A DNA stretch of 64,000 nt from Phlegmacium glaucopus (lineage: Eukaryota; Basidiomycota; Agaricomycetes; Agaricales; Cortinariaceae), in NCBI GenBank assembly GCA_015039465.1, contig MU130319.1, forward strand, positions 24,767 through 88,766. The letters run 5' to 3'. How positions within the stretch are numbered: position 1 is the stretch's first letter; each line of letters starts with the position of its first letter. Under the pieces are notes generated by a model that did no database searches, had not been told where the DNA came from, and saw nothing but the letters and a program-made list of their open reading frames with translations. This document shows, piece after piece, positions 1 through 11,560 of this stretch. Both the position numbers and the translations under genes were made by a program.

Positions 1-2717
1 CAATACAAAGCTGCGACAAATCCTATAATTGCGGGTATGTATTCAGTATATTTCTTCTTTTATTCCAACCTCAGTCTTCTCGTACAAGGCAAACTTATCT
101 ACAACATCGAGTCTTAAAATCGTTTCACCCGAAATTGGAATCAGTAGCGTGGGTGCGTTTTTATCTGGGAACTAGTCTGCGTGAAACATGTATATATCTG
201 CGGAAAACTTCGACTGTGTAAAGACTTGATGAATTATGGGTTTTCAACGGACTCAAATAACGAAATGACAAGGTATAGGTGACGCTAGAGTTGAATAACT
301 CAAAACACCAAGTAGCTGCACAGCTGATAACGGAAAAAACCTGATGGGAGGAGGAATATCCCTTGACTTTCGGACCAGCTATTGGATCATTTTACAGAGA
401 ATCTTCGACATAGCCAAATTTAGGAGGACCACTGAGCTGTATACCATTGAGTCCCTATCATGCCCTTTTTTAATGAGAAACTTCTGCGACCGGGCTTAGC
501 CATAAGCGAGTTGCGTCTATTTCCCCTTTATTTGCAGCTTTCTGATCCTTATCCCATTGCTCTTCTTCCGTCTTTCTCGCTCCAATAGTTCATTTGCACC
601 ACCCTATTTTGTACTACTCCATGTTTTAACACAACTCATGGACCAAAAAATCACGGCCCAAAAATTCAAAGAGCGAAATACCTACAGCTGGGAACGGAAG
701 AAAACAAAAATGGATCAAAAATGGACGCCAGTACAACAAGATGATCGAGAATCTTCAGAGAAATAGTGCTCCACAGACATGCAAGATTCAAAGCACAATC
801 CCGGAATAAGATAAGAACACGAGACAGTAGACTATTAAGGAAGTGGTTTATGGTGCCAGTCGCCTGAAGACCGCTGAAAGACCGCTACTTTTGTACAAGG
901 CGCCAAATCGCCCAGAGAATTTTTTCAAAAGTAATCCTAACCTGGCCCAAACCTAAGGGTGATTTTCGTACATCGTAGTGTAGCGTTTGTTGCAATTTTC
1001 ATTCAAAGAATTCATTAACTTTAGTACTATCTTGGGCCGGAATTCTAACACGCGACAAAACATCTGAAATCTGTAAGGATAGCCTGTTCAGGCAGATCAC
1101 AGCTCATAATCAAATTCTATTGAGTTCTTTTGGGGTGGCTCCGTAGTCTGGAACAATTGTGATTACACATTCAACACCCTAAAGACCAACCTCACGCACC
1201 TTCTTCAGTTGAATTGAAGACCATATGACCATTGGATCACAGGAAGTTTAGGAAGATGTGGGCATTCTCAACAGGTATGGATGCAAAGATGAGTAAAAGA
1301 CTTCAGCTCTCGCAAATACACAGAGCCATCGATTAGATTAGATTATGGACCCTTTTGAGAAATGCGCTATGTCGTTCAACGTAAAACTAAATAACTCTGT
1401 CAGTTTTGGTCCAGTTGGTTAGAGGGTTATTCCTTTAACAAACCACTTTCTTTCATTGAGGGTTACAAATTTTCAAACCAATACAGTGACTTGGAATTTG
1501 GGTTTGCGCAACAAAATTCGCGGCACAGCCTTTACGGTTCGATATCGATGTGACCGCCGGTCAATCAATTTAGCCGAATAGGGTCCGATTAGATTACTTG
1601 ATAAGATAATCGTAAACAGAACGATTTGTCGTCAAACGTGGCTCCTGGCAGGGCACAGGGCAAAGTGGGGATGCATGATAATATCAGTCACATCAAAAGC
1701 GGTGCTGCGAATTTTTTAGTGCAAACCAAATTCCTGCATCCCTCTAACAAATTTATAAACCTCAATGGAATCGATTTTTTAAACTTATAAGTTAAAGAAA
1801 TAAGAATTTCTCCAATTTTGATGGTCCGATTTAGCTTATACAAAATAAGCGGCCTTTAGGCGACCAGCGCCATAGAAACCAGATGAAGATGGAGATGGAT
1901 GTCAGTTATGGAAGGTCCTCGGAGAACTTGGCGGGTCGCCTAACTGATGTCCCAGAGATTGGAAGTCCTCGGAAGTCTGCTTTGAACTTGAGTCAACCTG
2001 TTCAGATCAATGTTTTAGGGCAATCGGAAATTCTGGGAATCCCCGTGCGAGCCGCGTCATCGTTTGTGTAAGCAGATGGCATGAAAACCAATCTAGACGT
2101 ACCAAACACTGAAGGAGGGTGGTTAGAAAAAAAAATGGGGTGAGGCTCAAACGATGGCAATGCTTATCGTTGCATCTGATCTTGTCTTATCTGTTGATCT
2201 TATCTTATCCTTAGATGAGATGTGACCGGCAAACGCCGAATGGCGGAGGAAGGTTGGAAAACTGGAACCCAGGTAAGAAACCCACAGAAAGTTCCTTATC
2301 AGCTATTGTTAGCAATATTCTAGCCTCTTCAATTCACACCATGTGTCGCTCAAATCACCTCGTAATCGTCGACAACATCATTTGGTTTGCTAGGACTTGG
2401 AGTACACGCAGTATCTTGCAGCTGGAATGACATTTATCCGATGGCACTGTAACCAATGGGGAATTCGGCGCATCATGTGGGTTATGCTTAGAAATAAGGC
2501 TTCTACTTGCATTGACCGTGGATCATGGATCATCTTAACTCCACCGACATTTCCGAGAATTCTACTTGGTGAGGTTTTGGGCGAATTCATCTTGCGTCAT
2601 CTAATGGGGTATAAAGTCTGAGATATGAACGGTTGAGGCCAATACCTCCCATCGCCTTGAACAGCGTCTAATTCACCACACACACACACACACACACACA
2701 TCTACACTTCACTCATC
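1..2717. other. 5' flank without a recognisable gene
   Basis: Both strands carry only short open frames with no recognisable motif, and I cannot place a gene here. A run of about eleven CA dinucleotides lies at roughly 2679-2700, just upstream of the epimerase start codon. A pyrimidine-rich stretch with repeated TTATC and GATCTT words lies at about 2170-2215. The sequence may contain the promoter of the downstream gene, but no site can be assigned. Confidence 0.5.
2679..2700. repeat. (CA)n microsatellite upstream of the SDR gene
   Basis: About eleven CA dinucleotides are present 18 bp before the start codon of the epimerase-like gene, so the repeat probably lies in its 5' untranslated region or core promoter. 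Length variation could affect expression; that is inference. Confidence 0.85.
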
Positions 2718-3788
2718 ATGAGAATTTTGGTCCTTGGGTATTTGGTCTTACTCCGTACCAGACGTTTGGCAATTATTGATTATACTCTGACAGTGCCTCT
2801 GGTTTCATTGGATTCCCCGCTGCTCAGGCCCTTGTCCGTGCAGGTCACTACGTTTTTGGCCTGACTCGCTCCGCAGAAAAAGCAAAGCAGCTCGCTGCTG
2901 AAGAAAGTAGGCAACACTCATTAGAAATAATTCATCCCTTCTGACGTTATTATTATTAACCTAGTTATCCCCATCATCGGTGAAATTGATAAACCCGCTC
3001 AATGGGTCAACCTCGTTAAGGACCTCGACGTCGTGATTGAGGCAGTCGGAGGCTCAGCTGATATCAAGAAGCTGTCGGCAGACACCCTACTGGCTGTCAG
3101 CCAAGCTGCCCGTGAGCTCCGTCCCCAGGGCTCTGCTAAACTCAACTACATCTACACCTCCGGCACCTGGGTACACGGTGATAATCGCAATGAAGTCATC
3201 ACAGACACGACCCCTATCAGAAGCCCAGCTGAGCTCGTCGCCTGGCGTGTCGACAGCGAACAGCTCGTCATCAACGACAAGATCCTCAACGGCTTCGTTA
3301 TTCGCCCCGGACTGCTGTACGGTCGCTCCGGCTCTCTCCTTGCACCTTTCTTCAAGGACGCATCGGAAGGCAATGTCTGGTATCCCGGTACCCCTGGAGG
3401 CAGGTTTGCGTTCATCCACACTGACGACCTCGCCGATCTGTATGTGAGGGCTTCGGAGAAGGCGGTCCTCTGTGGTGGTAAGATCTTCGACGCTGCCAAC
3501 GACATCACTGAGTCCGCAGATGATGTCCTCGCTGCCCTCGCCAAGGTGGCTGGAGCCAAGGGCTACGAATACAGGAAGCCCACCAACTGTGCGTTTTTTC
3601 TCTGTTAGATTGAGCCGTCATTGAAGAATCGCTAACCAAAATTCGCTTTAGTGTATGAGGTGGCTCTTGGAACGACCTCCCTTCTCAGGCCATACCTTGC
3701 CAGGGCCCTTCTTGGCTGGCATCCAAGCAAGCCAGGTTTCGTTGATGGCCTTCCCGTCTATTACAATGCCTGGAAAGCTGCCCAGTAA
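2718..3788 (+). CDS. NAD(P)-dependent epimerase/dehydratase-like extended SDR
   Basis: This is an intact four-exon gene: 2718-2737, 2794-2906, 2965-3588 and 3652-3788, with GT-AG introns of 56-63 nt. The start is chosen because it opens directly into the Rossmann strand MRILVLGASGFIG, the glycine-rich dinucleotide-binding motif at residues 1-13, which is only formed after the first intron is removed. The middle holds the IYTSGTWVHG strand and the later RPGLLYGR and FIHTDDLADLY segments typical of NAD-dependent epimerase/dehydratase (NmrA/SDR) proteins. A classical YxxxK catalytic pair is not obvious, so a reductase or redox-sensor role is as likely as epimerisation. The product ends with WKAAQ. 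No transmembrane segment or signal peptide is visible, so it is probably cytosolic. The substrate is unknown. It is convergent with the ALDH-like gene downstream. Confidence 0.9.
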
Positions 3789-5283
3789 ATACTTCCGTAG
3801 AACTTTTGTGACAATCCTGTAAATTAGAGCAACCAATTGATAGCTACTTTTTTCGCTTGAAAAAATTCTGTACCGCCGAAGACTCGGCTATGAATGGGTT
3901 CCCAGTTCACTCCACCAGGGGTGCTACGACTTTCACGCCAACCATTTCATTATAGAATTTTATCATGGCTAAAGCGTCGTCAAGTTGTGAAATATTGACA
4001 TGAGCTGGTCTTTAACTGGATGGTGTGTTGGTGAGTAGTATTGATCACCCCCTATCCAAGGAGCCTGAGACACGCAAGGACAATGGATACAGACGAGAGC
4101 TTGAAAATCGATCAGTTTTTGTCACTGATTGTCATGCATCTATGTTAGCCCTAGTTAGAGTACCACTACGCTCAGGAAAGGCTGCATCCTGAATCCTGAT
4201 GGGTATTTTTGTGCAGACCGAGAATTGGACGGAAGACGGGAGGAGTTGAATATATACGCCTAGGATAGATTCATTGATGAAGAATTTCGCCAGTAGGCTT
4301 GGTCCAGAAGGTTAATCTTCATATATAATGACGTGCAAGTGGCCCGAAGTCGTTGTAGCTTGGGTATAATTCATCATTGAGTGATGCCAGGATTATTATA
4401 TAAACGGGACGTGACCTGGAAAGGTTCTTTGAGAGAATTGGCGTGTATTTTCCCGTTTACCACAGTTTACCAAGCGAAGACGATACTGGTTAACAGTTTG
4501 GCAGACTATTTGGAGAAAAGGGCGAGTGACAACAAGGAAGGACAGCAAGATTAAAGTGAAAAAACATGACCCAAGATCGAATGATGCGGCTTGATGCCAA
4601 ACAAGATGGTGAAGTTGAACATCAAAAGTCAATAACACAAACCGATGCACAGTCAAACCCCTCTTAACCCATACCCGTCGGTGAATGCCCCAAGTATGGG
4701 TTATGGGAGGTTATGGGTTATGAGAGGTCAGTTTTGGTGTAAATTTCGGTTTGGTGCCCGCCAAAATCTATGGGTTATGGGGTTATGGCTTAGTAGAGGT
4801 ATGGGTTAAGAGGGGTTCAACTGTACAAAGTAGATGCAATTGAAGCCTAGCTTTTTCATTCAAGCACGAACCGCTTGAAGGCCTCAAGTATCCCTCGACC
4901 GATTATCGTAGTCTTCTTTATTTGGGGAACTCTGCTTTTGCCTGGTATCACAAAAACCCTATAGCTTAGACAACGAAATTAGTTCCTTGGCCCAGACGCA
5001 TGCATCAGGACTCTTCAAACACCTAATGGACCGTGAACGCCGTGTATGTGGTAAACATTTTAACGTTACCGGCGCCCTAACTAATCCAGGCTACTCTTCC
5101 GAGAGCAGACCCAAAGGAACCAAGATGGCGTTGAAACAATGATTCGCAGGAAAAAACTTGAAATGCTTATTAAGCGCCATGGAGGATCTCTAAAAAATGG
5201 CATTATCATATCCCAGGAGCAACTTATCCGCTCTTCCACTGCTCTATCACCGGGTAAAATTGTGAAAGCATTATTGTTACCTA
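3789..5283. other. Intergenic region between convergent genes
   Basis: This 1.5-kb spacer between the 3' ends of the SDR and ALDH-like genes contains no supportable gene; the longest open frame at 4396-4656 (-) has no recognisable features. It carries one small inverted-repeat element at 4650-4823. Confidence 0.5.
4650..4823. mobile_element. Small MITE with ~28-bp inverted repeats
   Basis: The ends are imperfect inverted repeats: CAGTCAAACCCCTCTTAACC on the left and the complement of CAGTTGAACCCCTCTTAACC on the right. Short palindromic TATGGGTTATGGG words fill the interior. CAG...CTG termini resemble hAT-type ends, but I found no 8-bp target duplication. The 174-bp size and lack of coding capacity fit a non-autonomous MITE. 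The repeats could also fold into a hairpin in a read-through transcript. Confidence 0.65.
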
Positions 5284-7267
5284 CTACTTCGTGTACCTGC
5301 GATACATAAGGAATGCACCCGTGAACGCTGTGGCGTAAGTGAGATACTTGACTCCGGTGAACACCATCTTAACCTGTCAAAAAAAAAACCAGAGAGTCAA
5401 CATCAAATTCAAAATAAAGAGTTTTGCTTTTAAAGATGCATTGTCAGGTACAATCTTTTTCTCTCCAACCAATACACAGGCAGGTCCAAAACGAAAAAAA
5501 AATATGAGAGAAAGAAGAGGTACCCACCCTCTCAAAGAAATCCCACCTCGTTCCATCGCCCTCAAAGACCCTCCTAATGCGGGATTTCAGGATCGTCTTT
5601 TCAAGTTGAAGAGAAAGTGCAGAGTCGCTCAGAGAGAGGAGTCGAGAAGAGCGTTTGGGAGTGATGATAACCACTTGTTGTGGGCGTGTAAGGACCCTGG
5701 TTGTAGCATTGGAGAAAGGAGCTTCAAGTGGGTTGACTGTAGCAGACGACTAAGTAAGGAAAGAGCTTATTGTGTAATGAGAAGATATACCTAGGTAATC
5801 AACCGGGATGTCGTTCACAACAGTGATAATGCTGTCAACATCATCTATGACATACGAGCGGAATGGCTCGGCGGCGTAAATGTAAAATGCAGAGACAGCA
5901 GGCCTGGGATACAAAGGCATCAATGACGGATGCTGGCAATAAAAATGGAGGCGACGTACAGAAGCTTGATTCTGTCCACTGCTGCGTCAGGTGAAGAGAC
6001 ACGCGACAGTATAAGGAATGGCTGACGGCCTTCAGGGAAAGTGAAGGTAGTCCTATTCGGTGCATAATGAGATCCAGGACCAATGAAATAGAGACCAAGG
6101 GTTTACTTGCTACCAGCCTCCAAAACCCAGAGCGGATCGTTGTTCAAAACCTTCATTTTTCCATCCTTAACAAAACTCTCAACAACACCATCTGCACCTT
6201 GAGCCCCCTGCCTCCCAGCCGAATCCCTTAACGCGCTCTTCACAGACGCGACAACTGCTGGATATACGGCGTCATCGACGAAGGCAATTGTCGGGGCGAA
6301 GGGAGATTGGGCATTGAACACGAGTTTGGCGTGGACGAGGGTATGGCCTGCTGCAGGCGCGTCACCTGTCTCGTGGATGTACGCGACGGAGGTAGCGGAA
6401 GGAACTGAGGCTGATTCAGTGACGAATATGTCTCCGGAGGGAGAGATGCTCAGGTTGACGAGGGAGGGTGAAGAGGAGGTTGAAAGTAGACGTGCGGTTG
6501 ACTTGGTGATGTCAACCGGATCAAGGACAGCAAAGCCCGAGTGATCGAGGAAGAGTGGGAAGAGGGAGGACAAGATGGTTGATATAGCGGCGGAACTTGG
6601 CTGTTTTCGTATCATTTCAGCTCAATGACTGAATCAAATGGATTTGTAGAAAGAATACTCACTACGACCAGGCATAAATTGCCATTGGCGAAGGATGCAA
6701 CCATGTTGCTAAGAAGCGAACTGTATGGATCTGGTAATGGTTCGATCAGCGGGTAGTAAGCAGAAAAAAGGGAGGTGATAACTTACAAGCCCAGTCAGAT
6801 TTGATAACAACAATACCAGAAGGATTTGAACGGGCTGCAACACGACCGCGAAGTGTTCCAAGGACGCCTCTGGACACAGTAGTGAATGCAACCCTCGACC
6901 TCTCATACTTGACGAGTTCTTCCTCTTTCTGCTTTGCTAATTGAAGAACCGAAGTGAGCTCAAGCAGAATGTCCGTGCGAGTCAGCCTGTCATCTGTTGG
7001 ATAAATTGAGTTCAAGAGAGTAAAAAGTATCACAGCGTGGTTTGCCGGACCTTTGAGAGCAGCATTGACAAGACTTTCGGCGTTCTTCTGGACAAGATCT
7101 GTTTAGAACAACTTGTGAGCCGTGAAAAATTAACATAGTCTGTGGAGATAGAGTTCCTTACCATGTATACCCTCGATCTGTTTTCTCCTCCAACCTAGAG
7201 GTCGAGAGAGACCAGTGTCAAAGGCGGCCTTGAGTTTCAAAATTGGTACAGGTAAGTCTTTGGACAT
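5284..7267 (-). CDS. Aldehyde-dehydrogenase-like protein lacking the catalytic Cys, tail-anchored
   Basis: This multi-exon gene starts at 7267 (MSKDLPVPILKLKAAF). Its N-terminus, FDTGLSRPLGWRRKQIEGI, matches the fatty-aldehyde-dehydrogenase pattern FxTGxTRPLEWRxxQL. A later exon has AAISTILSSLFPLFLDHSGF, matching the ALDH segment after the LKPSE loop. The segment AKLVFNAQSPFAPTIAFVDD aligns with the family motif KxxFxNxGQxCxAPDYV, but the catalytic GQxC reads AQSPF. The PWNYP-type cofactor motif and the ELGGK glutamate are also not evident. The last exon (after an acceptor at about 5371) encodes a hydrophobic segment ending MYRRYTK, like the membrane tail of fatty ALDHs. Reading frames stay open through about eight exons with plausible short introns, so it looks maintained but catalytically dead. 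Exact exon edges near 5900-6100 are approximate. It could alternatively be an early pseudogene. Confidence 0.75.
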
Positions 7268-7626
7268 GTTGTCATGCGAAGATGTATCTTCTGGACGTCT
7301 CGTATTTTAATTTTAATATGCATTTCGGTAGTTAAAACTTCGGAATTGGTGGTGGGGAAACGGCGTGGAGGTGACATAACATGCGTTATGCGTTACTTCA
7401 TCATCTTTTTTTCCTGTCGTGTAGACCCAGTTGGCCGATTTTGTACTGTTACTATGCTGCAGCTCCTTCTCGTGGTATTCATTCAGGTTCATTGAACAAA
7501 CGTTTGCACTATATTAATGGACTTCAAGAACAAGTCCAGTAGCTTACGACGCGTATTTCAAGTCCGGTGTCCAAGTCACCCACCACCACCACTCAATGCT
7601 CCGATGCAACCTATACATTTACAATA
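7268..7626. promoter_or_regulatory. Divergent intergenic promoter region
   Basis: The 359 bp between the divergent starts of the ALDH-like gene (-) and the NRPS-like gene (+) must have held both promoters. A CACCACCACCACT run lies at about 7586. No TATA box or factor site can be assigned with confidence. Confidence 0.4.
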
Positions 7627-10111
7627 ATGGTACGCTCGCGGAATAAGCAAACCATCTCGCGTTTCTAGTGATTCTTTATACCTTTCTTACACGTCCAACT
7701 CTTCTAGACGGTCATCGACAATGCCTCTGGGAGGAAGATTTGTCTCGACTTCTGGCCTCCTCCATCAGAACTTGCCTCGATACCTCGTCTCATCGGCTTC
7801 GGCGCTCAACATGACACTCGGCGCGTTTTCCTCGGCTACCCTGCAACTGCGGCATCCAAGTATATCGACATTACATTCGAAGATTCTGGTCGTGCTGTAA
7901 ACAGGGCAGCTTGGGAATTCTGCAAAGCAATCGGCGCCAGGCGCTTATCGTCCGAACCACCCAATGTTGTCGAAATCCTTTCTCGAAGGTCTGTCTTGAA
8001 ATGTAGTTAATTGCACCTTGACCAATCTAATAATTCGTTCTTACAAAGCGTCGCTGCGTATATGGTCTCTATCTACGCTCTTCACAAGTGCGGCATAGCT
8101 CCACTTTTGTAATAGCCGAGAAGCCATTTGTAAATCTGCTCAAGTTGACCGACAGCGCTGCTGTCATCACCGACTCGGCCGAGGCAGAAGCATCCGCGGC
8201 CGAACTCGGGTCTCTACCTGTCTATGACATCGCCCCATTTCCTACACCAGGTATCCCCGCCTCTGACCCGTTCCCTTTCAATCTCCAATGGGAAGAGGAA
8301 TGCGACGAGCCCGCCATCATCTTGCACACCAGTAGCTCCACTGGACTTCCCAAACCCGTTGCCTGGAATAGCCTCTTTGTTTTCCATCAGGACTTTTACC
8401 CCCCAGAGTTTGTAGCAAAATACAATGGATCCTCGGTTTTAGCCCCTCTTCCTTTATTCCACGAATCTGGCATCGCGTGCGTCACTCGTTTGGCTCGGAC
8501 GGAGGGTCGTTTTCCCAGACTCAACGAAACCAGTCACCGCCTCCTATCTCGTGGATGTCTGTAAAGGGTCGATATGCACCCGAGGTAGTCATCGGTGCAC
8601 ATTCTATGATAGAAGAAGTAGCCATAATCGAGGGAGGCATGGACTTCATGCGTGGTCGTCGCTTCTGGTTCTTCGTAGGCGCTCCGGTCCTTCCGCAGCT
8701 TGGGGATTTTCTCGTCAAAGAAAAGATTCATTTCCTATCCATGCTCGGTTCAACCGAAATAGGCCAAACGGACGTTCCTGAAACCGAAGGCCGCGCGCCC
8801 GAGGATTGGCAATACCATTAACTCAGACCAGACTTGAACATCGTCCTTGAACCCCGTGGATCAGAGCCAGGTGAAGGTCCTTTCGAGCTGATCATCCTCG
8901 CTAAGAACGGCTGGAAATCCGGGACTATCAACGTCAACATCGAGGGTGTCGAGGGATACTCCACGTCGGACTTGTATCAAAAGTATCACAGCCACATTTC
9001 TTCAAGCACTGCTGACCTGCAGATGACGTCATCCTTCTTGCCAACGGGGAGAAGACGGCCGATGGAGGTGCCCATTGAAGCTCATCGACATCTTCGGGTG
9101 ACCCCCCCCCCATTGTGTTCAGTACAGGCCGAACGCAAAATCCTTGTAGAGCCCGCTGGGAGTTTTGTCTTTGATCCTTCAGATGAACCTTTGCTCGTCG
9201 CGTTCCGTAATGAGATCTGGCCTGCAGTCCACGCGTCCAGTCCATTGCGTTGGCAGATTTGGAAGGAGGTGATCCTGTCGACGTCTCCTGACAAACCTCT
9301 TCCTCGTACGGATAAGGGCGGCGTACGTAGGAAACCTGCCATTCAGCTATACAGCGTCAGGATCGACGAGCTCAGTCCTTTACGTCCAATAAGAAATTGT
9401 CGGCGACCTTGGATGCGAATCTTGCACCGTTCTTCTAGGGCATAGTGAATGAGGCCTTGAACAGGCCAGTCGGTGTCGACAGTGATGTCTTTGCCCTGGG
9501 CATGGACTCACTAAAAGCCATCTTCATTCGTAATTCACTACTTTCCTCTCTACGCGGTGAGAAAGAACGGTCAACCTGGTTTCTGAGGTACCTCAAAACT
9601 TTGTCTTCCTCTTCACGACGTCACGCGCTATGGCGGACGCTGCCACAAATCTCATCAAGACCGGTCGTGTTGTTGCGGAGGATGTTGAGTCGGCGCACGC
9701 AAGTATGATCAATGAGATGGTTCAGAAGTATACCGCGTCATGCCCCACACACACTCCAGGAGCCGCTGCGAATGATGAAATGGGTGAAGTCGTGATTCTT
9801 ACGGCTTCAACTGGATCTTTGGGCCCCTTCATCCTCGACACTCTCATTCACGAGAAGCGCGTCTACAAGGTATTCTGTTTCAACAAGCATGGGTCAATTC
9901 CGACATTGGCCCGTCAACAAGGCTCTTTCGATGAGCGCGAGCTAGATCCTCCACTCCTTTCCAAGTTGGCCGCCGATGGTCACGTCGTTTTCTTTGATAT
10001 AGAAATCAGTGCTCCATTTTGTGGACTGGCAGAGGACATTTTCAAGGTCCTTTACAACTGCATGGGCGCTCAACTTCAATCGGCAGCTGAGCATCTTTGA
10101 GAAAGTGGATA
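7627..10111 (+). pseudogene. NRPS-like adenylate-forming reductase 1, 5' part (A, T, start of R domain)
   Basis: A probable start ATG at 7627 is followed by a 78-nt intron and then the N-terminus of an adenylation domain. LHTSSSTGLPKPV (about 8323-8361) is the phosphate-binding A-domain core, and GSTEIG (about 8746) is the later A5-type motif. The segment VFDPSDEPLLVAFRNEIWPA (about 9169) and KPLPRTDKGGVRRKPAI close the domain. FALGMDSLKA (about 9490-9519) is a phosphopantetheine attachment site with its serine. VVILTASTGSLGPFIL (about 9790) is the Rossmann start of a thioester-reductase domain. Such A-T-R proteins activate an aryl or alpha-keto acid and reduce the thioester to an aldehyde or alcohol. 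The copy is broken by a frameshift near 8100, a missing stretch near 8500, an in-frame TAA at 8818-8820 and a 1-base shift near 10059. The frame then runs into the MITE at 10112. Confidence 0.88.
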
Positions 10112-10823
10112 CTATATATGGTTGGGACATGCAATGTGACCAGACATGCAAAATTGTTGATATCTACCACTTCCCACCATCTCCTAGGCTTCAAAAATAA
10201 AACCCTATTTTGTTGTACTAAATAAATGAATCTGCAAAAAAAATTGAGCCTTACACTGAGTGGATGAACTACAAACTGCAAAATACAATGTTTTTTGCTT
10301 GGTGTAAAGATTGATCCCATCAGGAACATGACTGTATGTGCTTCAAAAATGCTGGTTCTTGGTATGACAATATAAAATACATGTTCCTTTGTATGAAAAA
10401 CATTTTTTTGGACTGGGAAAATGATTTTTGAGGATGGAAGAATGCAAATATCTATGAGGGAGGTCAAGAGCATGACAAAAGGTGACAATCCATGGGGATT
10501 TTAAAGACTGCAAGACTACAGAACAACAACCCTGGTTGCAATTTCCCCCGTAAAATGTTCGGCCTGACTTTTGGAGCCCAAATGCATCCATGACCTGCCT
10601 GTGATGGCATTTTGCATCACTCATTTTTTTGCATAAAAAATCAGTCATTGCCTGATGCTGCCATTTCTCATTCAAAATATTTGATATTTTTACTGAAGGT
10701 GCTAATTGTATCTAAGAATGGTTATGTAAATTATCATAGGATAATATAACTTTTGGGGTTCAGTACTTTTGGGGTTCAGTATAAATGATCCATCAAAGTT
10801 TTGCATGTCCCAACCATATATAG
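10112..10823. mobile_element. TA-flanked MITE inside the NRPS-like reductase domain
   Basis: Perfect inverted ends begin CTATATATGGTTGGGACATG (10112 onward) and close with the complement at 10801-10823. The element is flanked by TA on both sides (10110-10111 and 10824-10825), the target duplication of Tc1/mariner-type elements. The 712-bp interior has no coding capacity. Removing the element and one TA joins AAAGTGGAT to ATTGCAGGCTTGAGG. This restores a continuous reductase-domain frame, which confirms the boundaries. Confidence 0.9.
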
Positions 10824-10843
10824 TATTGCAGGCTTGAGGAATA
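10824..10843 (+). pseudogene. 20-bp remnant of NRPS-like gene 1 between two insertions
   Basis: This short piece (TA TTGCAGGCTTGAG GAATA) sits between the MITE and the Copia element. In frame it encodes IAGLRN, the link between FEKVD upstream and IIDFALMSPRP downstream at 25843. It is evidence that the two insertions hit the same exon only a few codons apart. Confidence 0.85.
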
Positions 10844-11201
10844 TGTAAGAAAACTAGATACAAAATCTCAGTGTTTGTGTGCCAAATGACTAGCATTGTG
10901 TAAATACCTAGATACAAAATCTAGGTAACTTGTAAGTAAAAGTAGTAAGAGAAATAAGTAGAATATATCTTACCTCAGTGTTTGCATGCCAAACAACTGA
11001 GGTAAATTACTGAAACGAGTCCGTATTTATACTAGAAATACTGTAGTGTACTCTAAGTAGTTATTGACAGTCTGGCATAGAAAATAAATGGAAAACAAAA
11101 GAGTAGTAAAATGAACTGGGCAAATGTGGCCAGGCCACATTTGTCTTGATGCCCATCAATACCCGGAATTACGGAGCTCGGATATGTTTGTTGTTCCAAT
11201 A
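10844..11201 (-). repeat. Copia 3' LTR
   Basis: Aligned with the LTR at 25532-25837, this copy is the same sequence with scattered substitutions plus an extra segment of about 55 bp at roughly 10869-10925. That segment repeats LTR words (CAGTGTTTG, CTAGATACAAAATCT) and looks like an internal duplication. A polypurine tract lies immediately inside it, identifying it as the 3' LTR. Confidence 0.88.
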
Positions 11202-11560
11202 CTCCCCTTCGAACTAATACAAGTCCGAGTTCAAGGGGGCACCAGGATTAGAATCCCAGACTGGTACCAGGTTAGTTAGTCCAGTGGCAGGCCGGGATTT
11301 TTTTTTTTGGACATCTTCGGCACAGGGCTTTGGAGTGTCAATTTAGACCTTGCCACAGGATATAAGATGTGGGGAGATGGTTTCTTGGTAGTGTAGGAAC
11401 TCCATGGAGTCAAGTACACACAATTATCATAGTATTCACGATTTTGAGTGACCAAGAACTGAGCCCCTATCACGGATATCAAGCAGATATTTGTAATTTT
11501 TTCAATATCCTCTACTAGCTACACAACATCAACAAAACAGCACAAAATCTAGTTCAAAAC

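Noticed and set aside
557..766. 69-codon open frame near the left edge
   Set aside because: No conserved features, no flanking gene structure and unremarkable codon content; not supportable as a gene.
5339..5794. 151-codon plus-strand open frame
   Set aside because: It is antisense to the last exons of the ALDH-like gene, which explains the region better; its sequence is low-complexity and basic.
10824..10843. Alternative TG...CA ends for the Copia LTR (ending at 11198 and 25834)
   Set aside because: With those ends the flanking 5-mers do not match (GAATA versus ATAGA); extending the LTR by three bases gives a perfect GAATA duplication and keeps the reductase reading frame.
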